From assembly GCA_025355035.1 (NCBI GenBank), contig JANXLS010000196.1:1-6573 (forward strand): 6,573 bases of DNA, given 5' to 3'. Of the stretch, positions 1 through 6,537 are shown piece after piece (position 1 is the stretch's first letter; each line of letters starts with the position of its first letter). Below the pieces are notes generated by a model. That model was not told where the DNA came from and did no database searches. It saw only the letters and a program-made list of their open reading frames with translations. Source of the stretch: Planctomycetota bacterium. GTDB taxonomy: Bacteria > Planctomycetota > SZUA-567 > H5-PLA8. The translations under genes were made by a program, and so were the position numbers.

Positions 1-1593
1 TCGGCGAAGTTCGGACGAGCGGACGCTGGCGGACGTGACGCCGTTTTCGAGCGTGCGAGTGGTCCCGGGGGATAATTCGCGTTGTAACCGCTCGGCGCAT
101 CCGAGGGCGTTGCGCATAAATTCGCTCATCAACACGCGGTATTCAACGTCAATTTCTTCTTCGATCGTATGCGGTTCGAACGTCCATTCGGCGGTGCTTC
201 CGGACGCAAGCGTAATTGTGTCGGAGAAGGCGGAGGTCGTTTCCGGGGAGGCGAGGGAATCAACGGGGAGGAGAATCGAACCTTGCGCGGTGGCGGGTTT
301 GACCCAGTTCAGTTCCAGACAAACTCCGTTTGAGATGACGCGCATGGAATGCTTCGCGACTCCGAATTCGATGCAGGTCTGATCAATCAGCGCCGAGATT
401 TCGTTTAGATTATGAGCCAGTTTTAATTTAATGTGCTGCATCGAAGTGAAATGATTGGCGATCAGGAAGAACGGGCGGTTGCCTTGAATCGAGCGGGGAT
501 GGAACAGTTCAAGGAAGCCGCAGGCTTGCAGCATCAGAACGAAGATCACACCGCCGGAGAGAAGCAGACTGCTGGCAAGGGCTCGGTATTGCAATTGGGC
601 GAAGACGACTGTTGCGCCGGCCAACGCACTGATCCCAGCTGCGGCCAGACAGACAATTCGAGGCGACCAACCCCAGCGCAACAGACGATGATGGACGTGG
701 CCTTTGTCACCGCTGCCCACGGGTTTGCCGCTGAGAAAACGGCGAATGATGCTCAGCGAGATTTCCATGATGGGATAAAACGCAATGAGTGTGATTTTCA
801 CGATTTGATACGAATACGGTTGGAAGACGATTTCGCCATTCTTGCCGGAGATTGTGCCGCCTATCGAATGTTGGCCGAGTGCGAGGAGCAGCGTTGCGAT
901 CAGCGTTCCGCACGCCAGACTGCCCGCATCGCCCATGTAAATTTTTGCGGGCTGCCAATTGAAAAGCAAAAAACCCAGTGTCGCCCCCAACGCTGAGATG
1001 GCAATGACGGCGACGAGCCAGTCGGGTTCGCCGATACTCAACGCCAGGAAGGTGATTGCCGCAAAAATCACGGCGTTCACCGAGGCCGCCAAGCCATCGA
1101 CGCCATCCACAAGGTTCACGCCATTAATGACGGCAAGCATCCAACCCATCGTGAGGGGAATGCTCTCGAACATGAATAATCCATACGATCCGCGAACGCC
1201 CGGAAGTTCGAGCAATTCGATGCGGTAACCGAAAACGACAAAAGCAAAGACGATGGCGACCTGGACAAGCAATTTGTGCTTGGCGCGAATCGGGTGTTTG
1301 TCGTCGAAGACGCCGAGGATACAGGCGATCACTGCGGGGCAGGTCAACATTGCGAAGCGTTCAATATCCCCGCCAACTGCACGTATCGGAAATAAATAAT
1401 AGTAAATGCAGGGGCTTAAAACGAATCCAAATACAATCCCCAATCCACCGAGATACGGAATCGGGCGGATGTGCGTTTTTCGATGCGCGGGGCTGTCGAC
1501 AATTCCAAAACGCCGGGCCACGAGAAGCAGCAGCGGCATCGACAACGCCGAAATCAAAAAACCGCTTATTAAAGGTATGGGAAAGCCGTTCAT
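1..1593 (-). CDS. WecA/TagO-type polyprenyl-phosphate HexNAc-1-phosphate transferase with C-terminal extension (3' end outside window)
   Basis: Integral inner-membrane enzyme predicted to move a sugar-1-phosphate, probably HexNAc-1-P from a UDP-sugar, onto undecaprenyl phosphate, the first step of glycan assembly. Reading the minus strand from ATG at 1593 gives 531 codons without a stop up to base 1, so the C-terminus is missing. Family motifs appear in order: PIPYLGG (residues 44-50), the metal-binding Asp pair in GVFDDK (D97, D98), NGVNLVDGVDGLA (157-169), YMGDAGS (219-225) and the cytosolic sugar-recognition motif GHVHHRL (298-304), which in WecA relatives goes with UDP-GlcNAc-type substrates. 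Many hydrophobic helices lie between residues 5 and 360. The usual family length is about 350 residues; here a soluble tail follows from about 370. An in-frame ATG at 1635 would add 14 residues, but the 1593 start matches the usual N-terminus. The SD is weak (GGAA, 12 nt away). The class is firm; the exact sugar is not. Confidence 0.93.
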   Translation of the reverse strand, partial: MNGFPIPLISGFLISALSMPLLLLVARRFGIVDSPAHRKTHIRPIPYLGGLGIVFGFVLSPCIYYYLFPIRAVGGDIERFAMLTCPAVIACILGVFDDKHPIRAKHKLLVQVAIVFAFVVFGYRIELLELPGVRGSYGLFMFESIPLTMGWMLAVINGVNLVDGVDGLAASVNAVIFAAITFLALSIGEPDWLVAVIAISALGATLGFLLFNWQPAKIYMGDAGSLACGTLIATLLLALGQHSIGGTISGKNGEIVFQPYSYQIVKITLIAFYPIMEISLSIIRRFLSGKPVGSGDKGHVHHRLLRWGWSPRIVCLAAAGISALAGATVVFAQLQYRALASSLLLSGGVIFVLMLQACGFLELFHPRSIQGNRPFFLIANHFTSMQHIKLKLAHNLNEISALIDQTCIEFGVAKHSMRVISNGVCLELNWVKPATAQGSILLPVDSLASPETTSAFSDTITLASGSTAEWTFEPHTIEEEIDVEYRVLMSEFMRNALGCAERLQRELSPGTTRTLENGVTSASVRSSELRR

Positions 1594-1646
1594 AAAAAAA
1601 TAACGTTCCAATTTTACTGCATAATTCGCGAACATAAGAACAGATA

Positions 1647-1675
1647 TTTTTACCGTCTTACGGCGTTCTTGTAAA
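1647..1675 (-). promoter_or_regulatory. Candidate sigma70-type promoter for the transferase gene
   Basis: The minus strand has TTTACA (1675-1670), a 17-bp spacer, then TAAAAA (1652-1647). The -35 matches the consensus at five of six positions and the -10 at four of six. Initiation near 1641 would leave about 48 nt of leader before the ATG at 1593 and almost none before the alternative ATG at 1635, favouring the former. The spacer contains a small inverted repeat, CCGT-CTT-ACGG (1653-1663), which could be an operator. The region is AT-rich, where such matches arise by chance, so this is tentative. Confidence 0.4.
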
Positions 1676-1711
1676 CAATGAAAAAAATAAAATCGAGAAT
1701 ATCAGAATACG

Positions 1712-1739
1712 TTAATACCTCGGTAATCTAAACGCTCAA
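1712..1739 (-). promoter_or_regulatory. Second candidate sigma70-type promoter
   Basis: TTGAGC (1739-1734), a 16-bp spacer and TATTAA (1717-1712) on the minus strand, each hexamer four of six to consensus. The downstream copy of the 11-bp direct repeat touches the -35 box, which is where an activator would sit. Weak on its own, and suggestive only together with the repeat pair. Confidence 0.3.
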
Positions 1740-1749
1740 AAAAGGTAAC
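1739..1749. repeat. 11-bp direct repeat, copy 1 (AAAAAGGTAAC)
   Basis: Exact copy of the 11-mer at 1799-1809, in the same orientation, starting exactly 60 bp away, about six helical turns. It abuts the -35 box of the second candidate promoter. A shorter GGTAA also occurs at 1722-1726. It could be a regulator binding site; chance cannot be ruled out in AT-rich DNA. Confidence 0.5.
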
Positions 1750-1798
1750 AATTTTCTATCCGCTACACGATATACTACATCGAAATTACGTGTGCAAT

Positions 1799-1809
1799 AA
1801 AAAGGTAAC
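1799..1809. repeat. 11-bp direct repeat, copy 2 (AAAAAGGTAAC)
   Basis: Second exact copy of the 11-mer, about 20 bp past the stop of the OPX gene. It is followed at once by a short tandem of GTAACT (1805-1810 and 1812-1817). There is no GC-rich hairpin next to it, so I do not read it as a terminator. Confidence 0.5.
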
Positions 1810-1829
1810 TAGTAACTTCGATTGCATTG

Positions 1830-3026
1830 CTACATCAAGCGTTCTGGCACATATACCAAATCGCCTTCTTCGAGATCAACATCCTGAAAATTACCTTTGG
1901 AAAGCAGACTCATATCGACGTGAATAGTGCCGTATCCGTTATTGGCTTTGACAATGATTACGGTTGAAGTTTTTGCGAATTCCGCAAATCCGCCGGCCAT
2001 CGCGATGATCCTGCTGAGTTTGATACTCTGACCTCCGATGGAGTAGACATTGGGTGCGCGAACTTTGCCCAGTACCGGAATGCCCCCGGTGGGGCTGACG
2101 ACGACGATGTCCCCGTTTTGCAAGGCGGGATCGGGGTCGGCTTTGGGCACGTTGGATTCAACAGCGTTCGGAGATTTTTGAGCAGGATTTTCGGATGCGT
2201 CGAGATCGGCCATCAGAACTTGACGCCCTCCGTCCTTGTCCCGGCGCAAAACCTTGATCGCTTTGCGGTTGGCACCGGCCTTCAAGCCACCCGTAGAATA
2301 GATGGCCGTTGAAACGCGAGGCGTGCTGTCGGGACGGGCAGCAAGATCGCGCCGACTCACGGGCCCGGCTTTGTTGACTTCTCCGGCGAGGATGAACACA
2401 TCGCCGCGAGAGACTTTGACGACGTCGCCAGCCCTGAGAAGCGGGCCCAGCGTTTTGCTGTCGGCATCGCCAAACCGCGAGACGTCGAACGTTTCTATTT
2501 TGACGGAACCATCCGTCGCCGTGCGCGACAGGCTGACGTGCGTCGTGTCGCCGTCGGTGGAAAAACCTCCGGCGGCAAGGAGGGCTGCATACAGCGTCAA
2601 GGGTGACGAACCCGATAGGGGTATGCTTTGGCTGAGCTTAACGCCTTCGCCTCCGACGTAGACGCTGCGCGCTGGCTCACTTAACAGCGCGATGTCGGCG
2701 TTGGCTTTGAGAACACCGGAATCTTTCTGGATGCGTTCGGCGAGAAGTTTTTGAACTTCGAAACGCGATTTGCCTTTGATGTTCAATGGTTCGCCGCCTG
2801 TGGGCAGCGCAATGAAGCCGTCGTCCGAGACGATTTGTTCAATGCTGGGGCCAACGGTTTCAGGCGTGACGATGAGCTTGATTCGCTCGCCGCCGCTGAA
2901 ACGAAATGTCGTGGGCGGTGACAAGGGTTCAGCTTCGACGGCGAACGCAGTCATGCTGGGTGCGCAGACCAGCACACACAGAAAGGCTGCAGCCCGTAAA
3001 AAGACGGGCTTGTTCGACTCCATCAT
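1830..3026 (-). CDS. Polysaccharide export (OPX/Wza-family) protein with three SLBB domains
   Basis: Periplasmic channel component for exopolysaccharide export, 398 residues, stop TAG. A signal peptide covers residues 1-29 with a likely signal peptidase I site at AFA|VEA. Neither cysteine (17, 21) sits in a lipobox, so unlike E. coli Wza it is probably not a lipoprotein. The Poly_export domain spans about 42-115 and is followed by three SLBB-like repeats: about 120-207 (SVYVGGEG start), 209-311 (FILAGEV start) and 315-398 (IPVLGKV start). Each ends in a 'GD-V-V' strand such as RAGDVVKV, QNGDIVVV and EEGDLVYV. SLBB2 has a Pro/Asn/Asp-rich insert at about 275-302. The chain stops right after SLBB3, so the Wza C-terminal membrane-crossing helix is absent. 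The gene lies 49 bp behind the beta-barrel gene, its likely outer-membrane partner. Tandem ATGs at 3026 and 3023 both fit the RBS. Confidence 0.94.
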   Translation of the reverse strand: MMESNKPVFLRAAAFLCVLVCAPSMTAFAVEAEPLSPPTTFRFSGGERIKLIVTPETVGPSIEQIVSDDGFIALPTGGEPLNIKGKSRFEVQKLLAERIQKDSGVLKANADIALLSEPARSVYVGGEGVKLSQSIPLSGSSPLTLYAALLAAGGFSTDGDTTHVSLSRTATDGSVKIETFDVSRFGDADSKTLGPLLRAGDVVKVSRGDVFILAGEVNKAGPVSRRDLAARPDSTPRVSTAIYSTGGLKAGANRKAIKVLRRDKDGGRQVLMADLDASENPAQKSPNAVESNVPKADPDPALQNGDIVVVSPTGGIPVLGKVRAPNVYSIGGQSIKLSRIIAMAGGFAEFAKTSTVIIVKANNGYGTIHVDMSLLSKGNFQDVDLEEGDLVYVPERLM

Positions 3027-3029
3027 CCG

Positions 3030-3036
3030 CTCCCCT
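3030..3036 (-). promoter_or_regulatory. Ribosome binding site of the OPX gene (two possible ATGs)
   Basis: AGGGGAG on the minus strand is followed by CGG and tandem ATG codons at 3026 and 3023. Spacing from GGAG is three bases to the first ATG and six to the second, so the second may be preferred. The choice changes the protein by a single Met. Confidence 0.7.
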
Positions 3037-3075
3037 CACTTCATGTAACGTGTGCTGCGCGGCCAAACGTTGCGA

Positions 3076-4344
3076 TCACCACGCGAGCTTGAAACCCAAT
3101 CGGACCTCGTTAGCGGTAAATCCGTCGTTGTGCGACGTGGAATCCCGGTCGAAGCGCGTGAAATTAAAAACCGCAGAAGCGTTTCGTGTGATTTTATAAT
3201 CGAAACGTGTCGAATATGCGATGGATATTTGTTGCGCGCCGCTGATTCGGTCGGCCTCGTTGCGCGTGTAGGACATCGTCGCTTTTCCGCGCGCGGTCAG
3301 GACAAATCTCAATGACGCCGTCAGGTCGGTTTCCAGCGTTGCTCCGGAGCGAACGTCGGGAACGAAATTGCGCGACATGTTGACATCGAATGCAATCCGC
3401 CGATGTGGCGTATAGCCGAGGCTGGCGCTGACGCTGGCGTCGCCGCGAGCTCCGTTGGTGTACAGGGGAACGGCGAACGCGTAACCCGTCGCCAGCGAAT
3501 AGGTGAGTTTCGAATAGGATCCGCGCACGCCGGCCTGAATGGTGTACGCGTCGAAATCGTTGCGGCCGACGTGATCATAAAGAGTTCGTTGGAGCTGGAA
3601 TGATTCGAAGATTTCGAAGCGTTTCGGAAGCCAATCCCATGCAAACTCGAGATTGCCGGCGTGCGTTCGGAAGTTCGCTGGCAGGTTGATGCGGTCATAA
3701 TAGGATTGCAGCGCGTACGCGTATTCGCCCGAGATTTTGAAACGGTTGAACGCATACACCGCACGCGACGCCGCACGGTTGCTCTGGTATTTCGCGAACT
3801 GTACGATTTCGTTTTCCAGTGCGGTGCTGTTTGCGGTCTGCAGGTATTGGTCAGAGAAGGTGAGGCTCAAACCCTGCACGCCAACCCGATCGAGCGTTGC
3901 ATAGAATGACGCCTGATGGCTGAGGTAATCGCGCGCGGATTTCAGCACATAATCGTGGTAACCAAATTCATAATTGAGCGAAAGTTTAACGCACTCGCGC
4001 GGACGGAAAGCCGTTCCGAAACCCGCCGCATATTCCATCAGAACATCGTCGAGCCGGTTTCGGGTCGAGCGGTTGGGGTTGTCGGTGTAAGTCGTGTCTT
4101 CGGTTACGTACGGATTGAGTTTGAAATGACCAAACTGCAGTCCTTTCGGCTCGGGAAAAGTGGCGAGGTTGACGGCGTCGAGCGGTCCGCGCAATTCAGC
4201 GGATTGATTCTGGCGATAGAGCGGAACGGTGTCGTCCAGACAAAGAGCGGATTGTGCCACGATACAGCACACACACACGGCGAGGCCCGACAGCGTATGC
4301 AGGAAGTACGTGGATGAAATAATCCTGCTTACGCCGCGGTCCAA
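3076..4344 (-). CDS. Outer-membrane beta-barrel protein, BBP2 porin-like, EPS export associated
   Basis: Predicted outer-membrane barrel of 422 residues. A signal peptide occupies about residues 1-35: basic start, hydrophobic core rich in Val and Cys, cleavage site uncertain around AQSALC|LDD. A short linker leads into FKLNPYVTEDTTYTDNP (74-90), which resembles the opening of BBP2/DUF2320-type barrels ('YxDN'). From there on, alternating polar/hydrophobic strands are separated by charged turns. I count roughly 18 strands by eye. The last residues, VRLGFKLAW, form a typical C-terminal beta-signal with a terminal aromatic. The start is TTG at 4344, supported by GGGAG seven bases upstream; no ATG gives a plausible signal peptide. 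It lies between the co-polymerase/kinase gene and the OPX gene, as barrels of this type do in other EPS clusters, including PEP-CTERM/exosortase-linked ones. The inferred job is the outer-membrane pore for the polymer. A generic porin role cannot be excluded from sequence alone. Confidence 0.88.
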   Translation of the reverse strand: MDRGVSRIISSTYFLHTLSGLAVCVCCIVAQSALCLDDTVPLYRQNQSAELRGPLDAVNLATFPEPKGLQFGHFKLNPYVTEDTTYTDNPNRSTRNRLDDVLMEYAAGFGTAFRPRECVKLSLNYEFGYHDYVLKSARDYLSHQASFYATLDRVGVQGLSLTFSDQYLQTANSTALENEIVQFAKYQSNRAASRAVYAFNRFKISGEYAYALQSYYDRINLPANFRTHAGNLEFAWDWLPKRFEIFESFQLQRTLYDHVGRNDFDAYTIQAGVRGSYSKLTYSLATGYAFAVPLYTNGARGDASVSASLGYTPHRRIAFDVNMSRNFVPDVRSGATLETDLTASLRFVLTARGKATMSYTRNEADRISGAQQISIAYSTRFDYKITRNASAVFNFTRFDRDSTSHNDGFTANEVRLGFKLAW

Positions 4345-4351
4345 ACCTTTT

Positions 4352-4356
4352 CTCCC
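4352..4356 (-). promoter_or_regulatory. Strong Shine-Dalgarno that decides a TTG start (beta-barrel gene)
   Basis: The minus strand reads GGGAG, then AAAAGGT, then TTG at 4344. Spacing is the ideal seven bases. This makes the rare TTG the best start for the beta-barrel gene, and translation from it gives a complete signal peptide. The site lies in the 50-bp gap after the kinase stop, in which I see no terminator hairpin, consistent with co-transcription. Confidence 0.75.
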
Positions 4357-4394
4357 GGTCCGATGATTTTCACGACTTTATGATAGAAGCCGAA

Positions 4395-6527
4395 CTATTC
4401 CCGAACCTTCTCCGCAAGCCGCAGATGGGAATTGCGGTCCAAGCTGCGAGCGTTCTTGTCCGATTCGTGTCCGTAGCCGTAACCGTAGCCGTAACCATAC
4501 CCATAAATGGAATCGTCAGCGTGCGCATCGCCGCCGTCAACTCCGTTGACGACACAGCCGATTTCCTTCACGTTGGCAGTCGTCAGATTGGCGACGGCCG
4601 TTTCGACCTGGCGCAGCGACGTGCGGCGGCTGCGAACGACCAGAATCGTGACGTTGGAATGCTGGCCCATAATGCAGGCGTCGGCCATCGGCAGGACCGG
4701 TGGGGTATCAAAGATGATGACGTCGTAACCGGGCTTCATTTCGTTCAAGACCCGCACGAAACTTTCAGGCTGGATTGTGTCGGACGTATCGGGTTTGGCG
4801 TTGCCGGCGGGGAGCAGGAAAAATCCGGGTAGTGGACCGGGCACCGCCATCGCTGGTGTGAACGAAGCGCCGCGCATGATGTCTCGGAGTCCGATCTTGT
4901 CGTCGCAATTGTATGCTTTGCTCAACGAACGTTTGCGAAGATCGGCGTCAACGAGCAAGACTTTTCGACCCAGAGAGGCGAAGAGCAGAGCCAGGTTTGA
5001 CGAAATCATGCTTTTGCCTTCATTAGCAAGTGAACTGGTAACCGTAATAATGAGCGGCTGCCCCGGGCCATGCGCCCCGTGTTTGACTTCAAGTCCGATG
5101 TGCAGATTGCGCAGCGCTTCGGAGACCATGGAAAAGCTGTTGTTCCGAACCAGGGTATAGGCTGCAATATTATCGATGACAACGTCGCTGGCGGGGACCA
5201 GACCCAGCGACTTCAATCCGGGCTTGCCCTGTAGATCCTTCGGCGTGCGGATGGTATCATCGAGTTTGTCCAACGCGACGACTGCGACGATGGCCAGCAC
5301 CAAACTCATGAAACCGCCCGTGAGAATGTTGCGCTTCCAACTGGGCAAATATGAGACCAAGGGCTTTGCCGCGCTCTCCCATGGATTTGCGAAGGTGAAA
5401 TTCAGGATTTTGTCGAATTCGGTTTTGAGCATGGCCTGATTGCGCTCGTTGTACAGCTTTTCCCCTTCCTCCACGCTCTTGTTCAGGTTGTTCCATTTGA
5501 GCGACAATTCAATCAGCTTGTTCTTCTGCTGGTCGAGTTCGTTGTAACGCGACTGCAACCCGTCACGTTCGTTTTCGGCAATGCGGCGCGCTTGGACAAG
5601 TCGCTGCAGATATTTTTCGGAAGCGTTATCCAGATCCTTCTGCGCTTCTACGACGCGAGCGCGTTTGGCTGCAACTTCGGCATTATCCTCTTTGAATTTT
5701 TCAAGCGCGTCGCGGAGTTGAATACGGCAACGCTCGAGTTCAAGTTTGAAGGCCGCGATGTCGGGATCGGATTTGGCGCTCGCGAGAGCTTTAATGTCTT
5801 CGTAGGTCAACTTGCGTGGCGGCGTACTGAGAAAGTTGACTTCGGCAGTCAGATCGTTTAGTGCGGCTTTTTTTTCTTCCAGCGATTGTCCGACGGGCTT
5901 GAGAATTTCAAAAATATGATTGATGTCATAGTCTTTCGCGTTGAATTTGTTGTCGTGTTCAAATTTCTGAAGTTCGTCGCGCTTGTCGTGCCAGCTTTGC
6001 AAGAGAGCGGGAACAACCGTTTTGTAAGCGGCTGTGATGTCGGAAACTTTTTTGGAACTGCGTTCCTTCATTTCGTCAACAAAGGCTGCGGACCAGGCGT
6101 TCGAATAAACCATCGCGCGAGTGGGATCGGTGTCGAGCACCTGCAAGTAAAGGAGTTGACCGTCGGAGCGCGCTTGCAAATCGGCGACGGTTGCGGTTGG
6201 CGGCTCGCCCAATTCGCGCTGCGCCAATTTGATCGCACGATCGCGCACGGGACGGCTTTCAGCGAGAATACGGTTGGCTTTGATCACATCGGGGCTGACG
6301 CTCATGTCGTTGAATTGATTAAAGGTTTGAGTTTGAGTCGGTACGAAGTTCTCAATCAGGAGGCTGGCCGTGCTGCTGTAGAGAACGGGCTGGGAAGCCG
6401 TGTACGCGTACGTCAACGCCAACCCGATAAGCAGAATCAACACAACCAGCAGCTTGCGGCGCAGAATCTCCAACCAAAGTTGCTTGATGCCGATCGCATC
6501 CGGGGACTGCGTGACGTGCTTATCCAT
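4395..6527 (-). CDS. Wzc-type polysaccharide co-polymerase fused to BY-type tyrosine kinase
   Basis: Inner-membrane regulator of polymerisation, chain length and export, 710 residues, stop TAG. Wzz-type N-terminal region with TM1 at about 24-43; periplasmic domain 45-398 with long charged helices likely to be coiled coil (about 175-230 and 255-350) and a GNVR-like stretch near 340-395; TM2 about 401-419; cytoplasmic kinase 460-665. Kinase motifs: Walker A SSLANEGKS (498-506, K505), Walker A' VLLVDADLR (523-531), Walker B VIIFDTPP (603-610). The C-terminal tyrosine cluster is six Tyr-Gly pairs (Y675 to Y685), followed by a charged tail. Kinase and co-polymerase on one chain is the proteobacterial Wzc arrangement, not the split CapA/CapB one of Firmicutes. 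By analogy with Wzc, autophosphorylation of the tail would set its oligomeric state. Walker A lacks the usual Pro and has Met where Thr is common after KS. The start is fixed by an in-frame TGA just before the ATG and a GGAG six bases upstream. Confidence 0.95.
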   Translation of the reverse strand: MDKHVTQSPDAIGIKQLWLEILRRKLLVVLILLIGLALTYAYTASQPVLYSSTASLLIENFVPTQTQTFNQFNDMSVSPDVIKANRILAESRPVRDRAIKLAQRELGEPPTATVADLQARSDGQLLYLQVLDTDPTRAMVYSNAWSAAFVDEMKERSSKKVSDITAAYKTVVPALLQSWHDKRDELQKFEHDNKFNAKDYDINHIFEILKPVGQSLEEKKAALNDLTAEVNFLSTPPRKLTYEDIKALASAKSDPDIAAFKLELERCRIQLRDALEKFKEDNAEVAAKRARVVEAQKDLDNASEKYLQRLVQARRIAENERDGLQSRYNELDQQKNKLIELSLKWNNLNKSVEEGEKLYNERNQAMLKTEFDKILNFTFANPWESAAKPLVSYLPSWKRNILTGGFMSLVLAIVAVVALDKLDDTIRTPKDLQGKPGLKSLGLVPASDVVIDNIAAYTLVRNNSFSMVSEALRNLHIGLEVKHGAHGPGQPLIITVTSSLANEGKSMISSNLALLFASLGRKVLLVDADLRKRSLSKAYNCDDKIGLRDIMRGASFTPAMAVPGPLPGFFLLPAGNAKPDTSDTIQPESFVRVLNEMKPGYDVIIFDTPPVLPMADACIMGQHSNVTILVVRSRRTSLRQVETAVANLTTANVKEIGCVVNGVDGGDAHADDSIYGYGYGYGYGYGHESDKNARSLDRNSHLRLAEKVRE
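4471..4506 (-). repeat. Hexanucleotide tandem repeat encoding six Tyr-Gly pairs
   Basis: Six consecutive 6-bp units, four CCGTAR and two CCATAM on the plus strand (CCGTAG, CCGTAA, CCGTAG, CCGTAA, CCATAC, CCATAA), lie in frame in the kinase gene and encode residues 675-686 of its C-terminal tail. Loss or gain of a unit would remove or add one tyrosine without a frameshift. Confidence 0.85.
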
Positions 6528-6533
6528 TCATAG

Positions 6534-6537
6534 CTCC
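6534..6537 (-). promoter_or_regulatory. Ribosome binding site of the co-polymerase/kinase gene
   Basis: On the minus strand TTGGAG is followed by six bases (CTATGA) and the ATG at 6527. The codon before that ATG is TGA in the same frame, so this is the start. The remaining bases to the window edge (6538-6573) are too short to show whether a gene ends there. Confidence 0.75.

Noticed and set aside
433..996. Plus-strand open frame of 187 codons opposite the transferase gene
   Set aside because: It is low-complexity and Gln/Arg/Asp-rich with no recognisable domain, and lies wholly opposite a frame with a full WecA-family motif set.
1633..1635. Alternative in-frame ATG for the transferase, adding 14 residues
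   Set aside because: The added residues (polar, aromatic) are not typical of the family N-terminus, there is no clear SD before it, and the best candidate promoter would start transcripts only a few bases upstream.
1792..1829. Possible intrinsic terminator after the OPX gene (GCAAT/ATTGC arms, T-run)
   Set aside because: Five-base AT-rich arms with a loop of about 26 nt, and the T-run falls inside the loop rather than after the stem, so it is not a convincing terminator.
4268..4278. (CA)n dinucleotide run in the barrel signal-peptide region
   Set aside because: Only about five and a half units; it simply encodes the Val/Cys-rich hydrophobic core and is too short to claim phase variation.
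5886..6533. Plus-strand open frame of 215 codons opposite the co-polymerase N-terminal half
   Set aside because: It is the antisense shadow of a well-supported Wzz-type region, with no domain or convincing ribosome site of its own.
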